Of a stretch of DNA of 64,000 bases, positions 1 to 10,934 are shown piece after piece (positions within the stretch are counted from its first letter, which is position 1; every line of letters starts with the position of its first letter). A model generated the notes under the pieces. The model saw only the letters and a program-made list of their open reading frames with translations, was not told where the DNA came from and did no database searches. Both the position numbers and the translations under genes were made by a program. Source of the DNA: Nitrospira sp. (GTDB lineage: Bacteria > Nitrospirota > Nitrospiria > Nitrospirales > Nitrospiraceae); assembly GCA_016873495.1 (NCBI GenBank), contig VGXC01000006.1:34276-98275 (forward strand), written 5' to 3'.

Positions 1-28
1 CACCCTTCACCTTTCACTGATCACGGCT

Positions 29-1546
29 TCAGAGGCCCCGTTCGACCATCGCCTCTATCGCCGTCAGGTCCAGATGCTTGGCCATAAAATCGGCGAGCCG
101 GTCGATCTGTTCATCCAGGGCCATCCCAGACTGCACCGGCAGGGCAGCCCAGCCTCGAACCTCACGGAGCCCGTTGAGAAAGACCCGTCGAAAGGCCACC
201 GCATCGAAGAGACCGTGGACGTAGGTCCCGAGCACAAGGCCGTCCTCCGAGCTGGCTCCTTCCGGCCTCAGGGCCGCCTCGCCCTCGGCCCGGACTTCCA
301 GCCAGGGGACGGCTCCTGCGTCCAAACTGGTGCGGCCCATGTGTACTTCATAGCCTTCCACCGGGCAGCCACTCGCCGGGTGACGTCCACTCACCCCCAC
401 CGTAACCTTGTCCCGAGCAAAACTGGTCGTCACAGGCAACAGCCCCAGGCCTTCAAGCTCGCCCTCCGACGATTCGACCAAGTCCGGATCGAGAATCCGC
501 TTGCCCAACAGTTGAAACCCTCCGCAGAGTCCTACTATTTTCCCGCCTGCGGCCAGCACCTGCCGGGCGACCAGATGGAGCTTCCGGTCCTTCACGAAAC
601 GTAGCGCTGCGGCCGTATTCTTGGTGCCGGGAAAGATCAACGCATCGAGCGGTTCTGTGATCGGCCCGACGACCCGGACCAGGCGAACATCCGGCTCGCA
701 GGCCAGCGCGTCGAAGTCGGTGAAGTTCGAGATGGCCGGCAGGTCCACGACGCCGATCGTCAAAAACTCGTGAAGCGTGAAAGGTGAACCATGCAGCGAG
801 CGAGAGCAAGAGGACTGGTCCTCCCATCCCAGCGAGTCTTCCTGCGGCACCTGAAGATCGTGCCAATGGGGCACCACACCCAGGCATGGGATCTCGCACC
901 GGGTTTCCACCATCTTCACGCCTGGCGCCAACAGGTCCGCGTCGCCGCGAAACTTGTTGATCAGAAATCCTTTGACATAAGCGCGTTCCTCAGGCTCGAG
1001 CAGAGCCAGCGTGCCCACCAGAGCCGCAAAGACCCCGCCCCGATCGATGTCGCCCGCCAAGATGACCGGCGCCCGCGCCTCCCGTGCCATAGCCATATTC
1101 ACAATGTCTCGGTCACGCAGATTGATTTCGGCCGGGCTGCCCGCTCCTTCAAGTATGACCAGGTCGAATTCCCCCGCCAACCGGGCCAAGGCGTCGCGCA
1201 CGGCCGGCCAGTGGTCGCGCTTGATGCGCCCGAAATCGGAGGCTTCCAACTGCCCGGCCACGTGCCCATTCACCACCAACTGGGCACTCCGCTCGCCGGA
1301 AGGCTTGATCAGCACGGGATTGAAATCCGTCCTGGGAGCCAACCGGCAAGCCGCCGCTTGCACCGCTTGGGCGCGCCCGATTTCTCTTCCATCCGGCGTG
1401 ACGAAGGAATTGTTGGACATGTTCTGCGCTTTGAAGGGCGCAACTTTAACGCCACGCCGCGCGAACAATCGGCAGAGAGCCGTCACGAGTACGGACTTGC
1501 CCACGTGGGACGCAGTGCCCTGGACCATGAGCGTTTTTGCCGCCAT
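29..1546 (-). CDS. cobQ: Cobyric acid synthase CobQ
   Basis: Glutamine-dependent amidase that amidates adenosylcobyrinic acid a,c-diamide at positions b, d, e and g to give adenosylcobyric acid, in the cytoplasm. The 505 residues match the family length. The N-terminal ATP-binding domain opens with GTASHVGKS (residues 11-19), and the C-terminal class I glutaminase domain shows GLCGGFQLLG, which carries the nucleophile Cys, and a late YVHGLFD with the catalytic His. ISNFTDFD is a CobQ hallmark. The linker between the two domains is longer than usual and partly encoded by heptamer repeats at 771-791. It is the last gene of the btuB-cobB-cobO-bluB-pduO-cobQ run, and the ATG at 1546 is the start. 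Identification is firm. Confidence 0.96.
   Translation of the reverse strand: MAAKTLMVQGTASHVGKSVLVTALCRLFARRGVKVAPFKAQNMSNNSFVTPDGREIGRAQAVQAAACRLAPRTDFNPVLIKPSGERSAQLVVNGHVAGQLEASDFGRIKRDHWPAVRDALARLAGEFDLVILEGAGSPAEINLRDRDIVNMAMAREARAPVILAGDIDRGGVFAALVGTLALLEPEERAYVKGFLINKFRGDADLLAPGVKMVETRCEIPCLGVVPHWHDLQVPQEDSLGWEDQSSCSRSLHGSPFTLHEFLTIGVVDLPAISNFTDFDALACEPDVRLVRVVGPITEPLDALIFPGTKNTAAALRFVKDRKLHLVARQVLAAGGKIVGLCGGFQLLGKRILDPDLVESSEGELEGLGLLPVTTSFARDKVTVGVSGRHPASGCPVEGYEVHMGRTSLDAGAVPWLEVRAEGEAALRPEGASSEDGLVLGTYVHGLFDAVAFRRVFLNGLREVRGWAALPVQSGMALDEQIDRLADFMAKHLDLTAIEAMVERGL
771..791. repeat. Heptamer repeat tract inside cobQ
   Basis: Three consecutive 7-mers of the TGAANNN type, in frame inside cobQ, fall in the linker just before the glutaminase domain. 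They belong to the same degenerate heptamer family seen in many spacers of this window. Here the tract is translated as part of a linker of about 20 residues that other CobQ proteins lack. Confidence 0.6.
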
Positions 1547-1566
1547 CCGTTGCCTCCACCCGGCAG

Positions 1567-1629
1567 AACGCAGTAAGCAAAAAGCAGCCGCTTCTCTGTC
1601 GGCTGCCTACCGCCTATTGCCTCCCGCGT
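1567..1629. repeat. Heptad-phased palindromic repeat at the pduO/cobQ junction
   Basis: Nine successive 7-mers with an inverted centre (AAGCAGCCG facing CGGCTGCC). It fills the spacer between cobQ and pduO and runs into the 3' end of pduO, encoding that protein's last residues and its TAG stop. Confidence 0.65.
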
Positions 1630-2209
1630 TCTCACGGGTCCGCTCCCAGAGAAACTCCGGCTCTCCCTGCTTCTTGGCCGCCCAGCGGGCCAACACGAAG
1701 AGGGCGTCGCTAAGGCGGTTCACAAACTTCACGATGACGGCGTCCACCGGCTCTTCCCTGGCCAACCTCACGCAGAGCCGCTCGGCCCTGCGGCAGATCG
1801 TCCTGGCTTGATGCAAGTGGCCGGACACCTTGCCGCCCCCCGGCAGGATAAACTCTTTGAGCGGCGCCAGATCCTTCTGACAGGCGTCGATCATCCGCTC
1901 CAGCTTCGTCACATCCTGCGCGGTGACCTGTGGCATGTTGGCAAACGTCTGGCCAGGAGCCGTAGCCAAAATACCCCCGGCATCGAAGAGCTTGTTCTGC
2001 ACCCACCGAAGGTACTCTTCAAGAACCGGTCCGGTCTTGGGCTCGGCCACCTCGGCATTGAAGACCCGGGCCAGGCCGATCGAGGCGTTGACTTCATCCA
2101 AGGTGCCATACGCCTCCACCCGCAGATTGTCCTTCCAGACCTGTTGCCCGCCGGCCAGGCGGGTTTTGCCCCCATCGCCGGTGCGCGTGTAAACTTTGGT
2201 GATGCGCAT
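1607..2209 (-). CDS. pduO: Cob(I)alamin adenosyltransferase, PduO type
   Basis: Transfers the 5'-deoxyadenosyl group of ATP to the cobalt of cob(I)alamin. The N-terminal TRTGDGGKT motif is the ATP-binding signature of the PduO family, and the downstream helices include FILPGG and the RTICRRAER segment that is typical of PduO enzymes. The length, 200 residues, is normal. Three Met codons are possible. The AGGAG just upstream is 7 nt from the ATG at 2209, so MRITKVYTR is taken as the start. The last few codons and the TAG stop come from a heptamer repeat. This is the second adenosyltransferase of the cluster, alongside a CobO-type enzyme. Confidence 0.93.
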   Translation of the reverse strand: MRITKVYTRTGDGGKTRLAGGQQVWKDNLRVEAYGTLDEVNASIGLARVFNAEVAEPKTGPVLEEYLRWVQNKLFDAGGILATAPGQTFANMPQVTAQDVTKLERMIDACQKDLAPLKEFILPGGGKVSGHLHQARTICRRAERLCVRLAREEPVDAVIVKFVNRLSDALFVLARWAAKKQGEPEFLWERTRENAGGNRR

Positions 2210-2227
2210 CATTCTTCTCCTAACAAT

Positions 2228-3970
<1,743 letters not shown>

Positions 3971-3974
<4 letters not shown>

Positions 3975-5425
3975 GACGCCACCCCCTTCCCCTCCGCGCC
4001 CTGCGTGCGCCAGGCCCTGGCGGATGCCACCAGCGATCGCGCCACAGCCGGCTGGCTGGAAAAGTGAAGATGGGCATAGAGGGCCACCGTGTTGCCCCGC
4101 ACCAGCCCGTCCGGAGATCGGGGCTGTTCCTTCGCATCCGCCACGGAACAGGCATAGTCGAGCGCCCCCCTGGAGACGAGCGAGGAATAGTGAAACTCAT
4201 GCCCCCGGGCCTTGAGGCCAGGCCGGCCGATCACGCAAGGCTTCGCGAGCTCGATTTCACGATAGCCCAGGGTCAGCCCAGGCTTGCACATCACGGCTTC
4301 GGCCGGAAACAGGCCGACCATCTCGTGGGCCCGCCCGTCGAAGTCGCGGATGGCCTGGGTCAGGTACATCATGCCGCCGCATTCGGCGTAGATCGTGCCG
4401 CCTCGCTCGGCAAAGTCCCGAATTGCCAGGCGCATGGAATTGTTCCCTGCCAACGCCTCGCCATACAACTCCGGATAGCCCCCGCCAAGATAAAGCAGGT
4501 CCACATCAGGCAAATTCTGATCCTTGATCGGAGAAAACCGAATCAACTCGGCGCCCTCCGTCTCCAACAGCTCCAAGTTCTCCTGGTAGTAAAAACAAAA
4601 CGCCGCGTCGTAGGCAACTCCGATGCGCACCGGCTTGAACGCTGAACGCTGAACGCTGAATGATGAACGGGAAGATCCTTCCGTTCCATGCGCAAGTAAT
4701 TCATCATTCATCATTCCGCATTCAACATTGAGGTCGCCGGCCGTCCGCGCCAGGGCTTCCACCTTGTCCAAGTCCACCGTCTCGGCGGCAGCCCGTCCCA
4801 GCTTGTCATAGAGATCCGTTGAGCCCTGTTCGATCGCGGTCCGTAGGCCCAGATGCCGGTCGCCGATCGTGAGGCTTGAGTCCGGCCGCAAATAGCCCAC
4901 GACCGATACCTTGGTCTCCGCCTCAACCGCTTCCTTAAGCAGCTGAAAATGGCCCTCGCTGCCGATCCGGTTGAACAGAACGCCGGCCACCTTCAGGGAC
5001 GGATCGAACTTGGCATAGCCGCTGACCATCGCCGCCGCCGAGCGCGCCATGGCGCTCCCGTCAATGACGAGGAGAACCGGAGCCCCCAACAACTTAGCCA
5101 TCTCGGCCGTGCTGCCGACCTCGTTGACCGGCGAGCTGCCGTCGAAAAGCCCCATCATGCCCTCGATAATCGAGATATCCGCACCGACCGCAGCCCGGCG
5201 AAAGATCTTCCGATTGATGTCGCCCGTCAACATCCAGCCGTCCAGATTATGCGAGGGCCGGCAGGTGGCAGCCGCATGGTGCCCCGGATCGATGTAATCA
5301 GGCCCAACCTTGAAGGGCTGGACCTTCCGGCCCCGCTGCCGCAAGGCGGCCAGCAGGGCCAGGGTCACGGTAGTCTTGCCGACATTGCTCTGCGTGCCGG
5401 CAATGACAAGGCGAGGTACTGTCAT
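3971..5425 (-). CDS. cobB: Cobyrinate a,c-diamide synthase CobB/CbiA
   Basis: Glutamine-dependent ATP-using amidase for the a and c carboxylates of cobyrinic acid or its hydrogeno form. The N-terminal domain opens with GTQSNVGKTT, and the C-terminal glutaminase domain contains YLGGGYPELYG and YAECGGMMYL with the nucleophilic Cys. Length is 484 residues, slightly long because about 33 residues between the two domains (roughly 230-264) are encoded by a palindromic heptamer repeat at 4636-4733 that kept the frame. It sits 13 bp after btuB, overlaps cobO by 4 bp, and is expected to share the btuB riboswitch control. Confidence 0.95.
4636..4733. repeat. Heptad-phased palindromic repeat inserted in frame in cobB
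   Basis: Fourteen 7-mers in phase: three TGAACGC, then TGAATGA and TGAACGG, a core, then inverted ATTCATC, ATTCATC, ATTCCGC and ATTCAAC. The arms are roughly complementary and would form a long hairpin in the mRNA. It lies between the two conserved cobB domains without breaking the frame. Confidence 0.8.
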
Positions 5426-5438
5426 GAGCGCCTACTCT

Positions 5439-7385
5439 CTACGAAAACAAGTCATGGTTCAGCCGCACGCCGAAGTAGATCGAACGAACCGGCGTCCCGG
5501 CATTGAGAATTTCCTGGTAGCGCTGGTTAAACAGATTGTCCGCTCGCACGTAAGCCTCGATGTGCTTGGTCACGGTATAGTTGGTGGTCAAGTTCCACAC
5601 GTCGAAGGCCTGCATGCCCTGCCGATCCCGGGTCGTATTGAACCGCGAACCGACGAAGCGGCCGGTCAGAATGATGTGCAACGGGTCGATGGGCTGGTAC
5701 CCGGCCTGAAGACTCCACTGATCCACCGGCTGGCGCGGCAACCTGGTCCCATTGCTCAGATCGCGCGTCATCGTATTGGTGTACTGGCCCTGAAAATCGA
5801 ATGCTTTGATAAAGGGCAGGTCGATGGTCTGCTTGTATGCAAAACTGGCTTCAAAGCCTTTGGTCGAGGAATTGCCCACGTTGAGCGGACAGAAGCTGAA
5901 GGTACTGAACGGGGCGCAGACCACGGAATCGAACGTGGTTACGATTTGATTGCTATACCGGTTCCAGAAGTAGCCCCCGCTCAACTTTAATCGTTTACCG
6001 AACAGTTGTTGGTCCACCCCCACATCGAAACTCTGGCTCTTCTCTGCCTTGAGATTGGGGTTGCCGAAGTTGGCGAAATACAGTTCATTGATCGAGGGCG
6101 CCCTGAAGCCGGTTCCGTAACTCGTTCGAAGCTTCGTGTCCGTTTCCTTATGAAGATATCCGCCGGTCAACCGATAGGTCGTCGCCTCACCGAACACGTT
6201 GTAGTTGTCCTGCCTGATGCCGGCCGTGCCGAAAACCCGATCCCAAAGGTTCAACTGAGCCTGGGCAAATCCCGCGTTTGACGAGACGATTCTATTCGCA
6301 AGTGTATCGTTCTTCCCCTGTTGCTCGCGGAACTGGTACCCGAAGGTGAGCATCAGGGGATCGGCGACTTGCATGTTGTGCTGCCACTCAAGACGGTTGC
6401 TGAGCGTTCGCGTGGTGTTCGGCGGCGACCCGGATGGGACACTCAGCGCACCGGTAATGAGATTGCGCTGAAGATTACCTGGGAAAAACGGGGCATTTTC
6501 CTCGGCCCGCGCCAGCGTCAATTTTTGACTCCACCAATGGGTGATCGCCTGATCGTAGCTTCCGCCGAATACGAACTGCTGACTTTTGACTTTGGAATTA
6601 AAGACATCGGACGGCGTCGTCACGTTGTCGATGCTGGTCGAGCCGTTCATCCAACGGAAGTTGAACTCGAGGCGACCATCCTTGGGCAGATCCACGCCCA
6701 ACCGCGAGGAGGCCGTCCAGTTGCGAAACGAATCCCGCTCTGTCGCGCCAAGCCGGGAATCAGCCGCGGAAAATCCGGCAAAATCCCAACGGGACAGGTC
6801 CGCAGAAAAGTCCACGAGGCCTTTCTTGCCCGTCACCTGCGCTCCCTCACGGATGGAATTGAAGGACCCATATTCGAAGAATGAACTCGCGTTGGTGGCC
6901 CCCGTGCCCTTCTTGGTGACGATGTTGATGACTCCGCCCATGGCATCCGATCCCCACAACATGCTTTGGGCGCCGCGCAGGATTTCCACCCGCTCGATAT
7001 TGTCGGTCGTCAGATTGGCGAAATTGTAGGTGCCGGTCGTCGCACTATTGACGATGGCCCCGTCGATTAACACCAGGGTCTGTGTTGCGCCCCCCCCTCG
7101 GATGCGCACACTCGTATCGGTTCCAGGCCCGCCGTTGGAGAAGACTGCCAGGCCCTGCGCGAGCCGCAAGGCATCGGCCACCGTCTTGAATTTCTGCCGC
7201 TGCATCTCTTCGCCGGTGATGATCTCCACGGCGCTGGTCAGCTGACTGACCGGTACCGGCGTCTTGGTGGCACTGGTCACGACTTCTTCGGTTTGCACGA
7301 CGGGCGTTTCTTCTGCCGCATGTGCGATCCTGGCTCCACTCAGCACTACCAACAACAAACCCAGCCCAATGCCAAACTTCCGCAT
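5439..7385 (-). CDS. btuB: TonB-dependent outer-membrane cobalamin receptor BtuB
   Basis: Outer-membrane beta-barrel importing cobalamin or other corrinoids with energy from TonB. It has 648 residues with a cleavable signal peptide (about 1-23, ending AHA), a TonB-box-like EEVVTSATK, a plug domain with RVEILRGAQS and GGVINIVTKKG, and a barrel ending in aromatic strands such as IYFGVRLNHDLF. GGGGAGG lies about 6 nt before the ATG. A cobalamin riboswitch ends about 40 nt upstream, and cobB follows after 13 bp. The riboswitch and neighbours make corrinoid the likely substrate; the receptor family alone would not prove it. Confidence 0.93.
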   Translation of the reverse strand: MRKFGIGLGLLLVVLSGARIAHAAEETPVVQTEEVVTSATKTPVPVSQLTSAVEIITGEEMQRQKFKTVADALRLAQGLAVFSNGGPGTDTSVRIRGGGATQTLVLIDGAIVNSATTGTYNFANLTTDNIERVEILRGAQSMLWGSDAMGGVINIVTKKGTGATNASSFFEYGSFNSIREGAQVTGKKGLVDFSADLSRWDFAGFSAADSRLGATERDSFRNWTASSRLGVDLPKDGRLEFNFRWMNGSTSIDNVTTPSDVFNSKVKSQQFVFGGSYDQAITHWWSQKLTLARAEENAPFFPGNLQRNLITGALSVPSGSPPNTTRTLSNRLEWQHNMQVADPLMLTFGYQFREQQGKNDTLANRIVSSNAGFAQAQLNLWDRVFGTAGIRQDNYNVFGEATTYRLTGGYLHKETDTKLRTSYGTGFRAPSINELYFANFGNPNLKAEKSQSFDVGVDQQLFGKRLKLSGGYFWNRYSNQIVTTFDSVVCAPFSTFSFCPLNVGNSSTKGFEASFAYKQTIDLPFIKAFDFQGQYTNTMTRDLSNGTRLPRQPVDQWSLQAGYQPIDPLHIILTGRFVGSRFNTTRDRQGMQAFDVWNLTTNYTVTKHIEAYVRADNLFNQRYQEILNAGTPVRSIYFGVRLNHDLFS

Positions 7386-7424
7386 AACCCACCTCCCCTT
7401 TGACTCGAAGGGTTGAGTGAACTA

Positions 7425-7660
7425 GCTCGGCAGCCGGGTTTCCTGACTTGCGGATCGTTGCGCTCCCGCGCCTTCCCATCTTCAAACCGTGATCTGTGAT
7501 GTGTGCTGCGTGATGAGTCAGAGGAGCTTCTTGCTCGGCTCCGAACCCATCACTGATCACTCGTCACTCATCACCGTCTCTAAGACAGTGGCGTTTTGCG
7601 GGATTGCTCCTCGCTTACAGTGGCGGTACCGTGATGGCCTTGCACCATCTTCCCCGTTCT
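7425..7660 (-). promoter_or_regulatory. Cobalamin riboswitch upstream of btuB
   Basis: Read on the minus strand it has the classic order: GGGAAGATGGTGCAA, then CCGCCACTGTAAGCG, then a long variable arm, GGGAAGGCGCGGG, and the B12 box AAGTCAGGAAACCCGGC. No U-tracted terminator is visible before the btuB start, so control may be at translation: the box ends about 40 nt before the Shine-Dalgarno site. The variable arm is a 91-nt heptamer-phased palindrome (7488-7578). Confidence 0.92.
7488..7578. repeat. 91-bp heptad-phased palindrome inside the btuB riboswitch
   Basis: Thirteen 7-mers in unbroken phase, from CGTGATC, TGTGATG, TGTGCTG and CGTGATG to CACTGAT, CACTCGT, CACTCAT and CACCGTC. The two arms are largely complementary and extend a peripheral stem of the riboswitch. 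A near-copy occupies the same place in the second riboswitch (10996-11086). Confidence 0.85.
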
Positions 7661-7805
7661 GCTTGCCTCTCCTCTCGACCTATCCTCCAATTTTGCGTGC
7701 CCCCCATCTGCCTCAACGAGGAGTGGGCACATCTTCCTCGTCGTTCAAAAACGCACCTCATATATCGTCGTTCGTATCTCGTTGTTGGAAAAGCGCCCGT
7801 CTTTC

Positions 7806-7840
7806 TTCACGCTTCACGCTTCACGCTTCACGCTTCCGTC
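7806..7840. repeat. Heptamer tandem repeat at the 3' end of btuD
   Basis: Four perfect TTCACGC units plus one variant. The fourth unit contains the btuD stop codon, so on the minus strand the repeat GCGTGAA supplies TGA. The rest of the btuD-btuB spacer (7661-7805) shows nothing I can identify beyond the riboswitch 5' side. Confidence 0.8.
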
Positions 7841-8688
7841 ATCGGCCGGCCCGGCAGCGTCACACGCGGCAAGCCGGACTGCGGATGCCGGTCCACCAAG
7901 ACCCGACACCGATAGACTTCTTCCAAGACTTCCGGCGTCATCACCTCTTCAGGGAACCCCAAGCGTACGGTCCGCCCCCTGTCTAGCAGCAATAGGCGAT
8001 CGCAGTATTGGCTGGCGAGATTTAGGTCGTGGGACACCAGAATCACGGTCAGTCCTCGTTCTTGGTTGAGCCGGCGCAGGATCGAGCAGATATCCAACTG
8101 GTGATGAAGATCCAGAAAGGCCGTCGGTTCATCCAAGAGCAGGACCTTCGGCTCCTGGGTCAGCGCGCGGGCGATGATCGCCCGCTGGCGCTCCCCGCCC
8201 GATACGTCGGTGATGGAACGGTGGGCCAGGTGCAGCACATCGGTTTCCCGCATCGCCGCCTCCGCCACGCGAATATCTTCCGGCCCTTCCCAGCCAAGAC
8301 CGCTCAGGCCGATGTTGCGCCGATGGTGGGGAAAGCGCCCCATCAACACCATTTCGGTGATCGAGAACGGAAACGCGATCTGGCTCTCCTGAGGGACCAG
8401 CGCCACGGCTCTGGCCACGTCATGCTGCGGCATGCCCAGGAGCTCGCGGCCAAACAACCGCACCGAACCTTCCTGCGGACGCAGCACCTTCGCCAGAATT
8501 TTCAGCAGCGAACTCTTTCCCGACCCGTTCGGACCCAGAACGCCGACGATCTCTCCCGGGCGCACATCGAAGGTCAGACCATCAAGAACCCAGCCGTTGA
8601 CCGACCGGCTTCCACCTGGATGGCCGTAGGAGAACCGGAGCCCGTCCACCGAATAGGCATGCACCTCTGTTGTCTCTTTCATGTTCAC
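7828..8688 (-). CDS. btuD: Cobalamin ABC transporter ATPase BtuD
   Basis: Cytoplasmic ATPase of the FecE/BtuD type, 286 residues, powering uptake through BtuC. Walker A is GPNGSGKSS, the signature is VSGGERQR, Walker B is VLLLDEPTAFLD, and the H-loop is LVSHDLN. The start is GTG at 8688, overlapping the btuC stop (GTGA); an ATG two codons later is also possible. It is third in the riboswitch-controlled btuF-btuC-btuD operon. The stop codon falls in a tandem heptamer repeat, which also encodes the last two residues. Confidence 0.93.
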   Translation of the reverse strand: MNMKETTEVHAYSVDGLRFSYGHPGGSRSVNGWVLDGLTFDVRPGEIVGVLGPNGSGKSSLLKILAKVLRPQEGSVRLFGRELLGMPQHDVARAVALVPQESQIAFPFSITEMVLMGRFPHHRRNIGLSGLGWEGPEDIRVAEAAMRETDVLHLAHRSITDVSGGERQRAIIARALTQEPKVLLLDEPTAFLDLHHQLDICSILRRLNQERGLTVILVSHDLNLASQYCDRLLLLDRGRTVRLGFPEEVMTPEVLEEVYRCRVLVDRHPQSGLPRVTLPGRPMTEA

Positions 8689-9839
8689 GCCAACCGGCCC
8701 TTCCGCGATGTCAGGAGATAGATGAAAAACGGCCCTCCGGCCAGGGCTGTCACCACACCCACCGGAATCTCCGTCGGAGCCAGCAGTGTGCGCGCGATCG
8801 TATCGGCCGCCATCAGATACAAGCCTCCCACAAGGGCGGACGCAGGCAAGAGCAGCCGGTGGTCGGCGCCAGTGAGCAGACGCATGGCATGCGGAATGAC
8901 CATGCCAACAAACCCGATCATCCCGCTGACCGACACGACTGCGCCCGTCAATAGCGCCGAGGTAAAGAACACGGTCTTCTTGACGGTCTCAACATCCACG
9001 CCGAGCGAACGGGCCGACTCTTCCCCGAGCGTGAGGAGATTAAGCGAGGCGGCCTGGCGGAACAAGACGAATAGGCCGACCATGAGATAGCCGGCCAAGA
9101 CAAGCATGGCCGGATAGTCCGGCGCGGTCAACGTGCCCATCAGCCAGGACATCATGCCGAACGAGCGATTCGGCTCCATGATCGACGTCACAAACATCAC
9201 CAGCGCGGAGAAAACGGCATTGAGAATGACACCGGCCAACAATAGGGTATGGATGGGCAGATACCCATACGCGGTCGCGATACGGTAGACCACAAGCACG
9301 GAGAGCAACCCTCCGGCCATGGCGCACAGTGGCAGAGCCGAAAAGGCCAGGACGGTGCCCGTCAACCCGAACAGGATCGCCAACCCGGCGCCCAGCGCCG
9401 CCCCGCTGGAAATGCCGAGCACGTAGGGGTCGGCCAGGGGGTTGCGCAGCAAGGCTTGGAGTCCCACGCCGACGGCCGCCAGACAGCCGCCGACCATGAA
9501 GGCCAACAGCACTCGCGGCAGTCGCACTTGCATGAGGATCACGCCGGTTGCGCCGGCGGACTCGATTCCCGCCTGCCCTTCGCGGACGGCCAAGCCTACG
9601 ACGCGAATCTCTTCGGCAAGGTCAATGCGCTCCGCGCCGAATTGCAGGCAGATCAGCAGCACGAGAACGGCGACCGCAGTCAAGGCCGACAGGGTGAGCT
9701 GCCACCGCAGGGGCGACAGCCTGGATAACCCGACCGGCGCAGTAGGCATCGGCGCCGCAACTTCCCCTGCCGGCACCACGGGCGCCGACACCACGGCCCT
9801 TCGTTCTTCCGATTGAGTCTGTCCGGTGATGAGTCCCAT
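8685..9839 (-). CDS. btuC: Cobalamin ABC transporter permease BtuC
   Basis: Inner-membrane permease of the FecCD/BtuC family with about ten hydrophobic segments. Family stretches include RLPRVLLAFMVGGCLAAVG, GLQALLRNPLADPYVLGISS and GMIGFVGMVIPHAMRLLTG. The frame is open further upstream, but the ATG at 9839 overlaps the btuF TAA stop (TAATG) and leaves a 384-residue protein of near-normal length with a soluble N-terminal tail of about 50 residues. The tight overlaps with btuF and btuD indicate one translationally coupled operon. Confidence 0.93.
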   Translation of the reverse strand: MGLITGQTQSEERRAVVSAPVVPAGEVAAPMPTAPVGLSRLSPLRWQLTLSALTAVAVLVLLICLQFGAERIDLAEEIRVVGLAVREGQAGIESAGATGVILMQVRLPRVLLAFMVGGCLAAVGVGLQALLRNPLADPYVLGISSGAALGAGLAILFGLTGTVLAFSALPLCAMAGGLLSVLVVYRIATAYGYLPIHTLLLAGVILNAVFSALVMFVTSIMEPNRSFGMMSWLMGTLTAPDYPAMLVLAGYLMVGLFVLFRQAASLNLLTLGEESARSLGVDVETVKKTVFFTSALLTGAVVSVSGMIGFVGMVIPHAMRLLTGADHRLLLPASALVGGLYLMAADTIARTLLAPTEIPVGVVTALAGGPFFIYLLTSRKGRLA

Positions 9840-10840
9840 TACGGCCCAGGCCCCTGCGCGAAAGCCTCCGGATGGATGATCCGGGCCAAGGCCTCCAGTC
9901 CCTGGGCGATCCTGGGACCAGGCCGGTTCAGTAGATCGGCGGCGATCTGATGAAACCGCCGGTGCTTGACCGCCGAGAGCGTGGTCCATCGCTGCCACTG
10001 TTGCTGCTCATTCTGGGGAATCGATTCCGCCGACCCGATAGGAAAGATCAGCAATTCCGGATCTTCCTTTAGCACCTCTTCCAGGCTGAGGCGCGGGTAC
10101 GGCATCTGCGCGCGGCCGGCGACGTTGACGCCGCCGGCCAGCTCGATCATTTGATGGATGAAACTCCCGGGCCCGACCGTAATGAGCGGCTGGGTATTCA
10201 GGACATAGAGCACGCGCAGAGGCGGGAGTTCCTGCACCGTGGCCCTGATCGCCGCAATCTGCCGTCGCATCTCGGTGGCCACCCGATCGCCTGCCTGGGC
10301 ACGATCCATCATGCGTCCGATGGTCTGGACATGGGAGGGAATTTCCTCAATGGCCTTGGCCTCCAGAATGAAAGTGGGAATTTTGAGCTGTTCGAGCTTG
10401 GCCAGCGTATCCGCCCGAAGAAATGTACTGGGGGCCAGGACCAAGTCCGGCCTCAAGGCGACGATGGACTCCAGATTCGGGTTCGAATATCCGACTTTTG
10501 GTTTGGCGCGGGCCTGCGGCGGATAATCGCAGTAATCGGTCACTCCGACGATTTCCTCATCGAGCCCGAGGCTGTACAGGATTTCCGTCATACTGGGCGC
10601 CAGCGAGACCACCCGGGTGGGCCGTTTGGCCAGGTAGAGCTTGCGGCCCAAGTCGTCTACAAAGGTCCGCGAGGCCAGGTTGGCCATGAACGGCATGCCC
10701 GTCAGGATGCCTTGCTGCCGCCGTTTCAGCGCCATATCGTCACTCTCAACGGCCTGCGCAACACCGGTAGTCCCTAACAACACCAGGCAGAAGCACCAGG
10801 CCCCAATCAGGGCGCAACCTTGCTGTGGACGGTTTTGCAA
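9839..10840 (-). CDS. btuF: Cobalamin-binding periplasmic protein BtuF
   Basis: Class III solute-binding protein delivering corrinoid to BtuCD. It shows the family pattern VVSLAPSMTEILYSLGL, VGVTDYCDYPP, LRPDLVLAPSTF, and the late GVNVAG and DPELLIFP segments. An ATG exists at 10915, but the reading frame from there runs straight through a strong terminator hairpin (10843-10876), so it is unlikely to be used. A TTG at 10840 gives MQNRPQQGCALIG followed by a good signal peptide ending VAQA; GGGG of the terminator stem lies about 10 nt upstream. The start is therefore uncertain, the function is not. Confidence 0.88.
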   Translation of the reverse strand: MQNRPQQGCALIGAWCFCLVLLGTTGVAQAVESDDMALKRRQQGILTGMPFMANLASRTFVDDLGRKLYLAKRPTRVVSLAPSMTEILYSLGLDEEIVGVTDYCDYPPQARAKPKVGYSNPNLESIVALRPDLVLAPSTFLRADTLAKLEQLKIPTFILEAKAIEEIPSHVQTIGRMMDRAQAGDRVATEMRRQIAAIRATVQELPPLRVLYVLNTQPLITVGPGSFIHQMIELAGGVNVAGRAQMPYPRLSLEEVLKEDPELLIFPIGSAESIPQNEQQQWQRWTTLSAVKHRRFHQIAADLLNRPGPRIAQGLEALARIIHPEAFAQGPGP

Positions 10841-10842
10841 AC

Positions 10843-10876
10843 AAAAAATCCCCAAGGCCTGAAAGACCCTGAGGAT
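10843..10876 (-). terminator. Intrinsic terminator in the btuF leader
   Basis: Ten-pair stem (ATCCTCAGGG with CCTTGGGGAT, three G-T pairs), 9-nt loop, then six T on the minus strand. It lies between the riboswitch and btuF, as expected for a riboswitch that ends transcription when cobalamin is bound. Confidence 0.8.
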
Positions 10877-10934
10877 TGCACCCGCTTCTTCACCCTCACC
10901 CTTTCCCCAGCCCACGAGGGAAAGACGGTCATGC

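Noticed and set aside
7488..7578. CRISPR array
   Set aside because: Units are 7 bp, contiguous and degenerate, with no spacers and no cas genes.
10841..10915. N-terminal 25 codons of a longer btuF
   Set aside because: The stretch contains a riboswitch-linked intrinsic terminator and lacks signal-peptide features.
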